NCBI GenBank assembly: GCA_041394245.1
Contig: JAWKIR010000002.1
Coordinates: 2,790,001 to 2,854,000 of the forward strand
DNA length: 64,000 bases
Direction of reading: 5' to 3'
Source: Acidimicrobiales bacterium
GTDB taxonomy: Bacteria; Actinomycetota; Acidimicrobiia; Acidimicrobiales; Aldehydirespiratoraceae
The notes under the pieces were generated by a model. It saw only the letters and a list, made by a program, of their open reading frames with translations, had not been told where the DNA came from and ran no database searches. A program made the position numbers and the translations under genes. Below are positions 40,904 to 49,854 of this stretch, piece by piece. The first letter of the stretch is position 1; every line of letters starts with the position of its first letter.

Positions 40904-42541
40904 TCAGTGGAGGGCAGAGGCGAAGCGGGCCAGGAGGGCGGCCGCCTGGCCGCGGGTGACCGTTGCGTCCGGGGCGAACAGAGAAGCGCTGATGCCGGTG
41001 GTGACCTCGGCGGTCGCCGCCCATCGGATCGGTGCTGCTTGCCACGGCGCGGTGAGGTCGGCAAAGGGGATCGAGGTGTTGGTCGTGGGCTGGTCCACCA
41101 GCCGCCAGAGGAAGGTCACGAACTCGGCTCGGGTCGCAGGGGCGGAGGGTGAGAATCGGTTGCCGCCGGTGCCCGTGGTGATGCCGTGGCGGGCCATCCA
41201 GCGGACGGCGTCTTCGTAGTAGCTGCCGGCGGGGAGGTCGACGAAGGTCGGCGCGTCGGGCGGCGGGGTCGGGGAACCGGCGAGGCGCCAGATCAGGGTC
41301 GCCGCCTGGGCCCGGGTCAGCGAGGCGTCGGGCTGAAAGCTCGTCGGACTCACCCCGGTGGTGATGCCGTTGCCGACGAGCCAGGCGACGGGTTCGCGCT
41401 GCCACGTCGCGGTGACGTCGGTGAAGTCACCCAGGGTTCCACCGTCGCTCCAGCACGGCGCCGTCCAGACCGCGAACTCGATCGCCGCGCAGTTCCCCGG
41501 GTCGGATTCGGAGTCCGAGAGCGGCTGCGACGAAGGGTCGAAGTCGGGATCGATCACGCACGTGCGGTAGGTGAATGCCGGCTCTGTGGCACCGCCCACC
41601 CGCACGCCCGAGATGGTGACCGTGTAGCACTCATCGCCGTTGTCGGGGGCCGCGAGCAGGGACGAGTCGGTGTCACCGCCGACGGCCCAGACGATGGACG
41701 CTTCGGGAGCGATGCGGCTGGACGGATTCGTCGGCTGGATGCGTTCGAGGACCTGGACCCCGATCGCGCCGAGGGAGTCCCGGACCGAGACGGTCGCGGC
41801 CGCGAAGTCGGCGCCGGCGAGAGAGAACGACCATCGCCCCCACACCGTGTCGGGCGGGACGTAGCCCGAGGGCGGCCATGCGATGAACCCTCGGCTTTCG
41901 CGTACGGCGGGACGGGCTCCCCAGAGATTGTCGTCGAAGACGTGCAGCGTGTTGGCCGCCGAATGTCCGCCGCCGCCGGCCACGTCGCCGCTCCCGACCT
42001 CGCGCAGCTGTGGGTACAGGATCGTGCGGCGGTGTCCGACGGCGTGATTGTTGCCGCCCGGGTCGCGGATGTAGGCATCGATCGCGTCGATGCCGTTGAG
42101 GCCCAGCGCGAGGTTGCTCTTGCCGGCCGCGGTGGCTCCGGCGTCGGTGTGGCAGGCCCAGCCGGCGCCGGGAGTGTGCGACAACGACCCCTGCGCCGAC
42201 ATCATCGTCGACGTCTGCTGCGTGGCCGCCGAGTAGGCGGAGCGCTCCGACACGGTGCCGAGTCCGGCCATCCGGCGGTACCAGTTCACGCGTTGCACGA
42301 CGCTGTCACGAAAGGCCTGTGAGGTCGTGCCGGCGTTGCAGGAACCCACGTCGCCCGTGTGTCCGAGGTCGGGTTCGATCCGCTCGAACTCGGCGAGATA
42401 GGCGGCGAGCACTTCGGCACGGTCGCTGGTGTCGATCCAGGGACCGTCGGTGGCGGCGGCAGGTGCGGCCTGAGCGAACGACAGGAGAGGAGCCAGGAGC
42501 AACCCCGCCATCACCGATCCACGCAGACGCCCCGTTCTCAT
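40904..42541 (-). CDS. Secreted CAP-domain protein with three SLH domains
   Basis: 545 aa. Signal peptide (RGSVMAGLLLAPLLSFAQAA), then a CAP/SCP domain (VQRVNWYRRMAGLGTV, GSLSHTPGAGWACHTDAG, NHAVGHRRTILYPQLREVG) with the usual His pair, a beta-rich spacer, and three S-layer homology repeats at the C-terminus (VAWLVGNGITTGVSPTSFQP, AVRWMARHGITTGTGGNRFS, PIRWAATAEVTTGISASLFA). SLH domains bind secondary cell wall polymers, so it is a cell-surface protein. Function of the CAP domain is unknown. Confidence 0.9.
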   Translation of the reverse strand: MRTGRLRGSVMAGLLLAPLLSFAQAAPAAATDGPWIDTSDRAEVLAAYLAEFERIEPDLGHTGDVGSCNAGTTSQAFRDSVVQRVNWYRRMAGLGTVSERSAYSAATQQTSTMMSAQGSLSHTPGAGWACHTDAGATAAGKSNLALGLNGIDAIDAYIRDPGGNNHAVGHRRTILYPQLREVGSGDVAGGGGHSAANTLHVFDDNLWGARPAVRESRGFIAWPPSGYVPPDTVWGRWSFSLAGADFAAATVSVRDSLGAIGVQVLERIQPTNPSSRIAPEASIVWAVGGDTDSSLLAAPDNGDECYTVTISGVRVGGATEPAFTYRTCVIDPDFDPSSQPLSDSESDPGNCAAIEFAVWTAPCWSDGGTLGDFTDVTATWQREPVAWLVGNGITTGVSPTSFQPDASLTRAQAATLIWRLAGSPTPPPDAPTFVDLPAGSYYEDAVRWMARHGITTGTGGNRFSPSAPATRAEFVTFLWRLVDQPTTNTSIPFADLTAPWQAAPIRWAATAEVTTGISASLFAPDATVTRGQAAALLARFASALH

Positions 42542-42631
42542 GCAGGGGGCAACGGCAGCTTCGCGCGGTCACTTGACCCTGACATGATGGGCCGTTCGGC
42601 TCATATCCGGTCGGGCGCGTAGCATGCCGTG

Positions 42632-43486
42632 ATGGATGAACCGATCGAGATCCGACCCGCTGCGGGGTCCCTCGGCGCCGTGGTCCACGGCCTGTCGGCC
42701 GATCAGGTCGACGAGTCGGTTGCCCCGCTGCTGATGGATGCGTTGGCGACACACCTCGTGCTGTTCCTGCCGGGGCTGGCCCCGACCATCGAGCAGTTCC
42801 GCGACATCGGTGCGCTCTTCGGCGACCTCGAGGTGCATCCCTACATCCCGAAGGTCGACGAACGGGTCCCCGAGGTCGTCGAGCTCGACTCCGAGGTGTC
42901 GCCCAAGGCCGACCTCTGGCACACCGACGTCACCTTCTCCGAATCGCCTCCCGTCGCCGCGTTGTTGCACATGGTCGACGGCCCGGAGTTCGGCGGCGAC
43001 ACGATGTGGATCAATACGCTCGACGTCTACGACACGCTCAGCGAACCCATGAAGGCGATGCTCGACGGGCTCACGTGCACGCACCACGACTCGCGGGGGA
43101 CCTTGACCGCCGAGCATCCGGTGGTTCGGGTCCAACCCGGCACCGGCCGGAAGAGCCTCTTCGTCAACAAGCAGTTCAGCCGCAGGATCCCTCAGCTGTC
43201 GAGGCCCGAATCGCAGATGCTGCTCGCGTATCTGTTCCGCTGGCAGGAGCAGGTGAGGTTCAGCTGCCGGTGGCGCTGGTCGACCGGCGACGTGGCCATC
43301 TGGGACGAGCGGTTCACACTGCACGCCGTGGTCGACGACACCAAGGAACGACGCCTCCTCCATCGGGCGACGGTGCTCGGCGACGGTGCGTCGCTGGCGG
43401 TGCCCGATGCTCCCGCATGGCCTGCGCACGAGCGCGACAAGATGGCCTCCAGTGGCTTCTACGGGATCGGTGGATATGAGTTCTGA
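42632..43486 (+). CDS. TauD/TfdA-family Fe(II)/2-oxoglutarate dioxygenase
   Basis: 284 aa from ATG 42632 (GTG 42629 also possible). Jelly-roll dioxygenase with HxD in DLWHTDVTF, distal His in FTLHAVVDD and the 2-oxoglutarate Arg in LHRATVLGD. FLPGLAPTIEQFRDIGALFG is the usual N-terminal signature. Substrates in the family range from taurine and 2,4-D to xanthine (fungal XanA). It overlaps the cytosine deaminase gene by 11 bp, pointing to a nucleobase-related or other amine substrate; this is inference. Confidence 0.88.
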   Translation: MDEPIEIRPAAGSLGAVVHGLSADQVDESVAPLLMDALATHLVLFLPGLAPTIEQFRDIGALFGDLEVHPYIPKVDERVPEVVELDSEVSPKADLWHTDVTFSESPPVAALLHMVDGPEFGGDTMWINTLDVYDTLSEPMKAMLDGLTCTHHDSRGTLTAEHPVVRVQPGTGRKSLFVNKQFSRRIPQLSRPESQMLLAYLFRWQEQVRFSCRWRWSTGDVAIWDERFTLHAVVDDTKERRLLHRATVLGDGASLAVPDAPAWPAHERDKMASSGFYGIGGYEF

Positions 43487-43940
43487 CCTGGGCCCCGACG
43501 ACCGACGAGGCCTCGACGCGGCGATCGCCGAGGCCCGACTCGGCCGCGACGAGGGCGGCATCCCGATCGGTTCGGCTCTGATGATCGACGGCGAGATCGT
43601 CGGGCGGGGCCACAACCGTCGTGTGCAGCGCGGCAGCGTGGTGCTCCACGCCGAGATGGACTGCCTCGAGAACGCCGGCCGCTTGCCTGCGTCGGCCTAC
43701 GCCCGGGCGACGCTCTACACCACGCTCTCGCCGTGCGACATGTGCACCGGCGCGGCCCTGCTCTACGGCATCCCGCGGGTCGTGATCGGCGAGCACACGA
43801 CCTTCATGGGGGGCGAGGACCTCCTCGCCCGGCGCGGCGTGGCGACGGTGGTGGCCGACGACCCCGAGTGCGTCGCGATCATGCGCGATTTCATCGCCGC
43901 CGAGCCCGCCCTCTGGAACGAGGACATCGGCGAGGACTAG
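43476..43940 (+). CDS. Cytosine deaminase, yeast FCY1 type
   Basis: 154 aa. Small zinc cytidine-deaminase-fold enzyme converting cytosine to uracil. HAEMD with the catalytic Glu and TLSPCDMCTGA with the two zinc Cys; EGGIPIGSALMIDGE, GRGHNRRVQRGS, YGIPRVVIGE and the ending WNEDIGED follow Saccharomyces Fcy1 closely, rather than the large bacterial CodA amidohydrolase. Starts inside the end of the dioxygenase gene and its stop overlaps the convergent GDPD gene by 4 bp. Together with region 1 it adds to a nucleobase-degrading lifestyle. Confidence 0.9.
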   Translation: MSSDLGPDDRRGLDAAIAEARLGRDEGGIPIGSALMIDGEIVGRGHNRRVQRGSVVLHAEMDCLENAGRLPASAYARATLYTTLSPCDMCTGAALLYGIPRVVIGEHTTFMGGEDLLARRGVATVVADDPECVAIMRDFIAAEPALWNEDIGED

Positions 43941-45067
43941 GGGATGGCGCCGATCTCGCGCCAGCGTTCGACGGCGATCTCGGGGTGCCCGGCGATGAGT
44001 CCGTCGATGTCGAATTCGAGGAGTGCCTCGTAGAAGTCGGCGTTCTCCTGGGTCCCGGCGTCGTTCGGCCACACCCAGATGCCCAGTCCCTCGGCGCGGG
44101 CCTTCTCGAGGAAGCCGGGGAGACGCAGGACGTCGAGGTCGTCGAACTGTGGTGGCACCTGCAGCACGCGATGGCTCTCGAGCAGCGGCTCACCGGCGAG
44201 GAACCAGTCGGTCAGCGCCCCGGTACCCGGGCTCGTGGGGATGTCGGGTGCGAACTCGTGGAACGCGGCGATCACGTCGTCGTCGAAGGACACGACCACG
44301 ACGGAGTCCTGCCGGCCGAGCGCGTCGATCTCCTCGGCGAGCACCCGGGCCCCTTCGATCGCGAAATCGAGATCGGGCTCGCCGTCGTCGCCTCGGGGGA
44401 TCTTGATCTCGACGTCGAGGACGTGGTCGGGGAACGCCTCGGCGATCGCCCGGAAGGTCTCGACGCGGAAGTCGTCGGCGGTGTAGCCGGCCGGAGGATC
44501 GACCTCGCCGACACGAACCCCCCGCCACACGTAGTCCTCGTCGGGCAACGACTGGTCGCTCCACTCGCTCGACCACCAGTGGCCGTTGTCGAGGGCCTGG
44601 AGCTCGTCGTAGGTGAAGTCGCGCACCCGGCCGGTGGTCTCGGTCGTGCGGTCGACGGTGTCGTCGTGCTGGACGACCAGGACCCCGTCGCCGGTCAGCT
44701 GCACGTCCATCTCGAGCACGTCGGTGCCGGCGAGCGCCGCCTCGCGGAACGCGAACATCGTGGAATGGGGCCACGACTGGTCGCCGCCCGCATGGCCGAT
44801 CACGACCGGGCGACCGAGGGCGAACAGACCCTCGACGGTGCTGGCCGCGGGGGTGGGGATCTCGGGGAGTGGGGCGACCGTCGTGGTCGTGGAGGTGGTC
44901 GGCGAGGTGGTCGTGGGCGGCGCTGTCGTGGTCGAGGAGGTGGTCGACGACGCAGGCGTGGAGGCGGTGGTCGCGTCGTCGGCCGTCGTGTCGTCGCCGC
45001 ACGAGACGGCGAGGAGGGCGGCCACGGCGACCGCCGCGGCGAGTCGGAGACGGAGGGGACGGCGCAT
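43937..45067 (-). CDS. Glycerophosphodiester phosphodiesterase lipoprotein
   Basis: 376 aa. Lipobox AVSC with C23, a Thr/Ser-rich linker (residues 25-70), then a GDPD TIM barrel: VVIGHAGGDQSWPHST, LEMDVQLTGDGVLVVQHDDT, VLDVEIKIPR and IWVWPNDAGTQENADF. Cleaves glycerophosphodiesters to glycerol 3-phosphate and an alcohol at the cell surface. The usual HRG is HAG here. Confidence 0.9.
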   Translation of the reverse strand: MRRPLRLRLAAAVAVAALLAVSCGDDTTADDATTASTPASSTTSSTTTAPPTTTSPTTSTTTTVAPLPEIPTPAASTVEGLFALGRPVVIGHAGGDQSWPHSTMFAFREAALAGTDVLEMDVQLTGDGVLVVQHDDTVDRTTETTGRVRDFTYDELQALDNGHWWSSEWSDQSLPDEDYVWRGVRVGEVDPPAGYTADDFRVETFRAIAEAFPDHVLDVEIKIPRGDDGEPDLDFAIEGARVLAEEIDALGRQDSVVVVSFDDDVIAAFHEFAPDIPTSPGTGALTDWFLAGEPLLESHRVLQVPPQFDDLDVLRLPGFLEKARAEGLGIWVWPNDAGTQENADFYEALLEFDIDGLIAGHPEIAVERWREIGAIP

Positions 45068-45084
45068 GATCGCGACGCTACCGC

Positions 45085-45885
45085 TCAGGGAGCCGGTGTG
45101 GCGATGTCCACGATGAGCGGCGCGTGGTCCGACGGGCGGGGCAGCGCCCGGGCGTCGCGGTCGATCCACACGCGACGGATCGCCCGTGCCGCGTCGGCGG
45201 AACAGAGCGCCAGATCGATGCGCAGACCGTGGTTCTTCTCGAACTGACCCGGCCGGTAGTTCCACCAGGTGTAGACGCCGGGATCGGGCAGATGGTCGCG
45301 GGTCACGTCGCGCAGGCCGATGTCGACGAGCGCCCGGATCCCGGCCCGTTCGGGTTCGCTGGCGTGGGTGCGCCGGCGCCATCGCGACGGCATGTAGATG
45401 TCGTCGTCCGTCGGCGCCACGTTGAAGTCCCCCGCCACGATCGACGGGACGCCGGTCGCGTGCGCCTCGAGCAACTCGTGACGGAGGCGTTCGAGCCAGA
45501 CCAGCTTGAACGCGTAGTGCGGGTCCCAGAGCTCGCGCCCGTTCGGCACGTAGACCGACCAACAGCGGATGCCACCACAGTCGGCGGCGATCAGCCGGGG
45601 CTCGTCGAAGGGCTCCGCCTGCGGCCCGCGGAATCCCCGGGCCACGTCGGTGAGGCCGATCCGACTCGCGACAGCGACCCCGTTCCAGTGGTTCACCCCG
45701 TGATGGGCGACCTCGTAGCCGGCACTGGCGAAGGCGTCGAACGGGAAGTCGCCGTCGCCGCACTTCGTCTCCTGGAGCAGCAACACGTCGGCGTCGGCCC
45801 TCTGAGCCCACTCGATCACCTGGTCGACGCGGGTCCGGATCGAGTTGATGTTCCAGGAGACGATTCGGCGCAGCTTTCCGGGCAC
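45085..45885 (-). CDS. xth: Exodeoxyribonuclease III/AP endonuclease
   Basis: 266 aa. Endonuclease/exonuclease/phosphatase fold: SWNINSIRTRV, LLLQETKCGD, VYVPNGRE, AGDFNVAPTDDD, LRIDLALCS and SDHAPLIVDI give the metal and catalytic residues in order. Repairs abasic sites and 3'-blocked ends. Seventeen bp upstream of the GDPD start and divergent from the methyltransferase. Confidence 0.94.
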   Translation of the reverse strand: MPGKLRRIVSWNINSIRTRVDQVIEWAQRADADVLLLQETKCGDGDFPFDAFASAGYEVAHHGVNHWNGVAVASRIGLTDVARGFRGPQAEPFDEPRLIAADCGGIRCWSVYVPNGRELWDPHYAFKLVWLERLRHELLEAHATGVPSIVAGDFNVAPTDDDIYMPSRWRRRTHASEPERAGIRALVDIGLRDVTRDHLPDPGVYTWWNYRPGQFEKNHGLRIDLALCSADAARAIRRVWIDRDARALPRPSDHAPLIVDIATPAP

Positions 45886-45918
45886 CGGGTGACCGTAGCT
45901 GTGTCAAAGTGGCGAGCA

Positions 45919-46737
45919 ATGCCCCGCACCGACGCCCACGATCCGTCCGACTGGCGAGCCCTCAACCTCGCGTGGTGGGACGAGAGAGCCCCGTTGCACG
46001 AGGAGTCCGTCTTCTACCGCACCGGGGGAAGTGGCCTCGAGGACTTCGAATGGGACGATCTCGGGTCGGTCGAGGGCCTCGACGTGTTCCACCCGCAATG
46101 TCACATCGGCACCGACACCTTGTCGCTGGCCGCGCGCGGGGCTCGCGTGGTCGGCCTCGACTTCTCCGCGAACGCCACGGCCGCTGCGGCCCGACTGGCC
46201 GCGGCAGCCGGTGTCGCCGACCGGGCCGAGTGGGTCACGGGCGATGCCTACGACAGTGTGGAGGCGGTCGGGGGGCGGACCTTCGACCTCGTCTACACGG
46301 GCAAGGGGGCGCTGTGCTGGTTGCCCGACATGGACCGCTGGGCTGCGGTGATGTGGCGGCTGTGTCGGCCCGGCGGGACGCTCTACGTCTCGGAGTTCCA
46401 CCCGCTGCAGGACATGCTCGAGGAGGAGACGACCGAGATCGAACGCGACTACTTCCCGGTGGGTGGCGACGTCTTCGACGACGGGCCCGGCTCGTACGCC
46501 GACCCGGATGCGACGACGACCCACAATGTCATCGTCGACTTCATCCACCCGCTGTCGGAGGTGATCCAGGCCTTGCTCGACGTGGGTTTCCGCCTCGAGT
46601 TGCTGCGTGAGTTCCCGTTCACCGTCTACCACCGCTGGCCGTTCCTCGAGGAACGCGAACCGGGCGTCTGGTTCATGCCCGACGACCGGCCACAGCTGCC
46701 GCTGATGTACTCGTTGCGGCTACGTCGTCCCGACTGA
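45919..46737 (+). CDS. Class I SAM-dependent methyltransferase
   Basis: 272 aa. Rossmann methyltransferase; GLDVFHPQCHIGTDTLSLAARG stands for motif I and VVGLDFSANATAAAARLAAA for motif II. A closely similar opening (NLAWWDERAPLHEES-YR) is seen in uncharacterised actinobacterial methyltransferases. Acceptor substrate unknown. Start at ATG 45919, 34 bp from the divergent xth start. Confidence 0.88.
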   Translation: MPRTDAHDPSDWRALNLAWWDERAPLHEESVFYRTGGSGLEDFEWDDLGSVEGLDVFHPQCHIGTDTLSLAARGARVVGLDFSANATAAAARLAAAAGVADRAEWVTGDAYDSVEAVGGRTFDLVYTGKGALCWLPDMDRWAAVMWRLCRPGGTLYVSEFHPLQDMLEEETTEIERDYFPVGGDVFDDGPGSYADPDATTTHNVIVDFIHPLSEVIQALLDVGFRLELLREFPFTVYHRWPFLEEREPGVWFMPDDRPQLPLMYSLRLRRPD

Positions 46738-46750
46738 CACCCCGCGGCGG

Positions 46751-47458
46751 TCAGCTCTTCAGGTTCGCGGCGAGGAAGGCCGAGGTCTTCGCCCAGGCCG
46801 CGGCGGCGGCATCGGGGTTCGAGAACATCGGGTTGCGATGGTTGTCGAACGCGTGACCGGCGCCCTCGGCGACATGGATCTCGACATTGCCCATCCCCTC
46901 GGTGGCGGCGCGGAGCGCGTCGACGTCGTCATTGGGGAGGAACGCGTCGTCGCTGCCGAAGTGGAACTGGATGGGGCAGGTGATCGACGCGGCCTTGTCG
47001 AGGTTCGCGCCGATCATCGACCCGTAGTACGAGACCGCACAGGCAGGATCGTGGGCGGCGGCCGCGAGATAGGTCATCGAGCCGCCGAAGCAGAAGCCCA
47101 TGACTCCGACCCGGCCATCGACCTCGGGGCGTTCGGCGAGGTGGGCGAGCGCGGCGCCGACATCGGCCACGCCGTCGTCGGGGTCGTGCTGACCGGCCAC
47201 TGCGAACGCGGTGGGTAGATCGTCGGGCCCGGTGGCCTCGACGGCGAAGTCGGCTTCGATGCGCCAGTACATATGGGGTGCGAGAGCGACATAGCCCTCG
47301 TTCGCCAGGCGCTCGGCAACGTCGCGGATGTAGTCGTTGACGCCGAAGATCTCCTGGACGAGCACCACGCCCGGGCCGCTCCCCGAGTCGGGGACGCAGA
47401 GGAGGGCGGGGATGTCGCCGTTGGCGCTCGGCACGAAGATGTCGGATGACGTGGGCAT
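46751..47458 (-). CDS. Dienelactone hydrolase family protein
   Basis: 235 aa. Alpha/beta hydrolase with Cys nucleophile C123 in GVMGFCFGGS, E36 in VLVQEIFGVNDY and the His in GAGHAFDN, the dienelactone hydrolase pattern. Hydrolyses lactones or esters, in aromatic ring cleavage or detoxification. Convergent with the methyltransferase gene (13 bp apart). Confidence 0.92.
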   Translation of the reverse strand: MPTSSDIFVPSANGDIPALLCVPDSGSGPGVVLVQEIFGVNDYIRDVAERLANEGYVALAPHMYWRIEADFAVEATGPDDLPTAFAVAGQHDPDDGVADVGAALAHLAERPEVDGRVGVMGFCFGGSMTYLAAAAHDPACAVSYYGSMIGANLDKAASITCPIQFHFGSDDAFLPNDDVDALRAATEGMGNVEIHVAEGAGHAFDNHRNPMFSNPDAAAAAWAKTSAFLAANLKS

Positions 47459-47526
47459 GGACGGATCGTAGGCGACGCGCGACCGCGCCACGACGGGCGA
47501 CCGTCTCTCCCCGGGGGGAGCCTCTG

Positions 47527-47988
47527 TCAGAGGTAGGGGCCGTTCTGCTCGGGATGGCCAGGGGTCCCCGCCGAGCTCATGCCCTGGCCGGACCCCGGCC
47601 CTCGGCCGGCGCCGAGTTGACGGAGGTGTTGGGCGGCCGCGGCCTGCTGTGCCGCCATGGAGGCCTGCAGGCCCTGGAGCAGCCCCTGCAGCCACCCGAC
47701 GAGCTGGGCCTGGGCGACGCGGATCTCCGCCTCGGTGGGAACACCGTCGTCATCGCAGGACTTGGTGAACTCCGAGAGCTCCGCCATCAGGTCGGACGAG
47801 AGGATCGTCCCGAGCTCCTCCATGGTCTCGGCATGGATCCGGGCGAGCAGGCGCCGGCTCGGCTCGTCGGTGTCGGCGCCGCGCACCTCGGCCATGAGGG
47901 TCTGCAGCATGGTGCCCAGACGGATCAGCTTCGCCGGATCGGAGATCATCGGCTCGGGTTCGGCGGGCGGCTCGTCGGTTTCCGTCAT
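47527..47988 (-). CDS. bpa: Bacterial proteasome activator (Bpa/PafE)
   Basis: 153 aa. DUF2587 protein that forms a ring on the 20S proteasome and opens its gate without ATP. ISDPAKLIRLGTMLQTLMAE, ARIHAETMEELGTIL and VPTEAEIRVAQAQLVGWLQG match Mycobacterium PafE helices, followed by a Gly/Gln-rich tail ending GPYL, the counterpart of the C-terminal GQYL that docks in the proteasome alpha-ring. The Q-to-P change is unusual. The gene stands alone; proteasome genes are elsewhere. It is good evidence that the host is an actinobacterium with a proteasome. Confidence 0.92.
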   Translation of the reverse strand: MTETDEPPAEPEPMISDPAKLIRLGTMLQTLMAEVRGADTDEPSRRLLARIHAETMEELGTILSSDLMAELSEFTKSCDDDGVPTEAEIRVAQAQLVGWLQGLLQGLQASMAAQQAAAAQHLRQLGAGRGPGSGQGMSSAGTPGHPEQNGPYL

Positions 47989-48036
47989 GGGGAGAATCTG
48001 TCACAGATCCTTGCCCGGTCGCTTCGCGTCCTCGCC

Positions 48037-49854
48037 TCAGCGCACCACGATGGCGTCGAGTGCCGGGATGAGGACGTCGTCGGCCAGCCGGGTGGCCTCG
48101 GCCTCGGACGATTCGAGGATGACGGCCACGATGGTGTCGTCGATGCGGCTCGTGGCGATCTGGATGGCGGTGTCGACATCGCCCGTCCCCTGTGCGATCA
48201 GCCAGATGTGTTCGCCGAACTGGGTCGAGGAGAGCTCGGGGTCGATCACCCCCCATTCCGAGACGATCTCCTCGCGGGCCGTTTCGGCGTCGGTGGCGTC
48301 CCAGACGTAGACGTCGAGGTTGGTCAGGTCGAGCGGATCGGCGTCACGCCACCAGGTCCCGAAGCCGGAGTCGGACCAGCTGTCGGGAACGGACAACTCG
48401 ATGGTCCGGTCGCCGCTGTCGTAGACACCGCGGATCAGCACCGCCGGCTGGGTCGGATCGCCGATCGCGAGCGGTGTGGCGCATTCGGAGTCGTCGACGT
48501 CGTTGCGACCGAACCAGGCCGCGGCGGCGGCGCGGACACAGCCCGACGTGGGTGGTCCGACGGTGGGTTCGACGATCACGGGACCGGCAGCGACCGCAGT
48601 GTCGTGGTCGGCCCCGTCGGTCGGCGCCGACCGCGTCAGCACCGTGAGCCCTGCGAGGGGTGGCGGCCGGTCGGCCCGAGGTTCGAGGGGCCAGACGGCG
48701 CAGGCGTTGGCGAAGACCTCGATGCCGTCGGCGACGTCTTCGCGAAGAGGTGACGGAAGGGTTGCCGCGGCGGAACGCTCCGGGTCGAACAGCGAACACG
48801 TGACACCGAGGAGGTTGACCTCGGTCGAACCCGAGCTCGCGGCCTGGACGAACGCGCTGACCGTCTCGGCGTCGCGCTCGAGGATCGCGGTGTGGATCAG
48901 GGGCAGGTAGGAGAGGTCCGACGCCCGGCCGCTGTTCGACACGATCGCCCCGATGAGCCGTTCCGCATCGATCGGGCGAGGTTCCTCGGAGAAGGCGTCG
49001 GCGGTGTCGTCGAGCGGGCGCGCATCGAGGCCGACGACCGCGGCGAGGAACTCGTCGACCGTCCCGGGCGTCGTGCACGACGCCACTTCTGCGCATCGCT
49101 CCCACACGGCCTCGATGGATGCGAGGGCCGACGCGGCTGCGCCGACCGCGCGATCGGTCGAGAGCCACGGGTCGACGTAGACCACCCGTCGCACCCGCAC
49201 GTGGTCGGCGATCGTCGCAACCGTCAGGGCCCGCCAGCTGGGTGCGATCAGGTCGACCTCGTCGTAGCCGAGCGCTGCGATCGTGGTGCCGGCGTCGTGG
49301 CCCAGCTGCGACGGCAACGTTCCGGCCGGATCGATCCCGGCGACCCGGAGCCGTTCGGTGCAGCCGGTCATCAGTGCCTCGACGTCGGCATTCGTCTCCG
49401 CCCGATACAACTCGGGGCAGGAAAGGCTCGGGCCCCCGGGGGCGAGGCCACGGGAGCCGAGCACCACGAGCGGTCGATCCGGCAGGGCATCGGTCGTGAG
49501 CAGTTCCTCGCCCGACCCGTCGGCGAGATGGACGACGGGGACGCCGGACCCGGTGCCGGCGAGCACGCGGTACTCCAGGGTGACCATGTCGGCCGCCCCC
49601 TCGGTCTGGGGCACCGCGGCGACCCCGCACCGCACCTCGTCGAAGAAGCACTCGTCGTCGATCAGCCGGACGGTGTCATCTTGCCCGATGTCGTCGTTCC
49701 CGCTGCTCGCGGTGTCGACCGGGGTCGGCAGTCGATCGACATCCGGTGATGTCCAGGGACTCTCCGGGGTCGATGAACACCCGGCCGCGACGACGCCGGC
49801 GGCCAGCACGGCGAGGGCCCAGCGGGTGAGCGATGGAGCGGACCTCGTGCCCAT
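48037..49854 (-). CDS. Lipoprotein, degenerate alpha/beta hydrolase paralogue
   Basis: 605 aa. Lipobox VAAGC with C26. Aligns with the intact hydrolase encoded just upstream (49854-51920): VVLGSRGLAPGGPSLSCPEL corresponds to its VILYDQRGAGRSTPLPSCRE. The nucleophile elbow GSSYG is replaced by APSWR (S206) and the oxyanion HGGPGG by LADGSG. It is therefore unlikely to be an active serine hydrolase. TGATG overlap with the active copy suggests the two are made together. The C-terminal 130 residues are an extra domain of unknown fold. Confidence 0.72.
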   Translation of the reverse strand: MGTRSAPSLTRWALAVLAAGVVAAGCSSTPESPWTSPDVDRLPTPVDTASSGNDDIGQDDTVRLIDDECFFDEVRCGVAAVPQTEGAADMVTLEYRVLAGTGSGVPVVHLADGSGEELLTTDALPDRPLVVLGSRGLAPGGPSLSCPELYRAETNADVEALMTGCTERLRVAGIDPAGTLPSQLGHDAGTTIAALGYDEVDLIAPSWRALTVATIADHVRVRRVVYVDPWLSTDRAVGAAASALASIEAVWERCAEVASCTTPGTVDEFLAAVVGLDARPLDDTADAFSEEPRPIDAERLIGAIVSNSGRASDLSYLPLIHTAILERDAETVSAFVQAASSGSTEVNLLGVTCSLFDPERSAAATLPSPLREDVADGIEVFANACAVWPLEPRADRPPPLAGLTVLTRSAPTDGADHDTAVAAGPVIVEPTVGPPTSGCVRAAAAAWFGRNDVDDSECATPLAIGDPTQPAVLIRGVYDSGDRTIELSVPDSWSDSGFGTWWRDADPLDLTNLDVYVWDATDAETAREEIVSEWGVIDPELSSTQFGEHIWLIAQGTGDVDTAIQIATSRIDDTIVAVILESSEAEATRLADDVLIPALDAIVVR

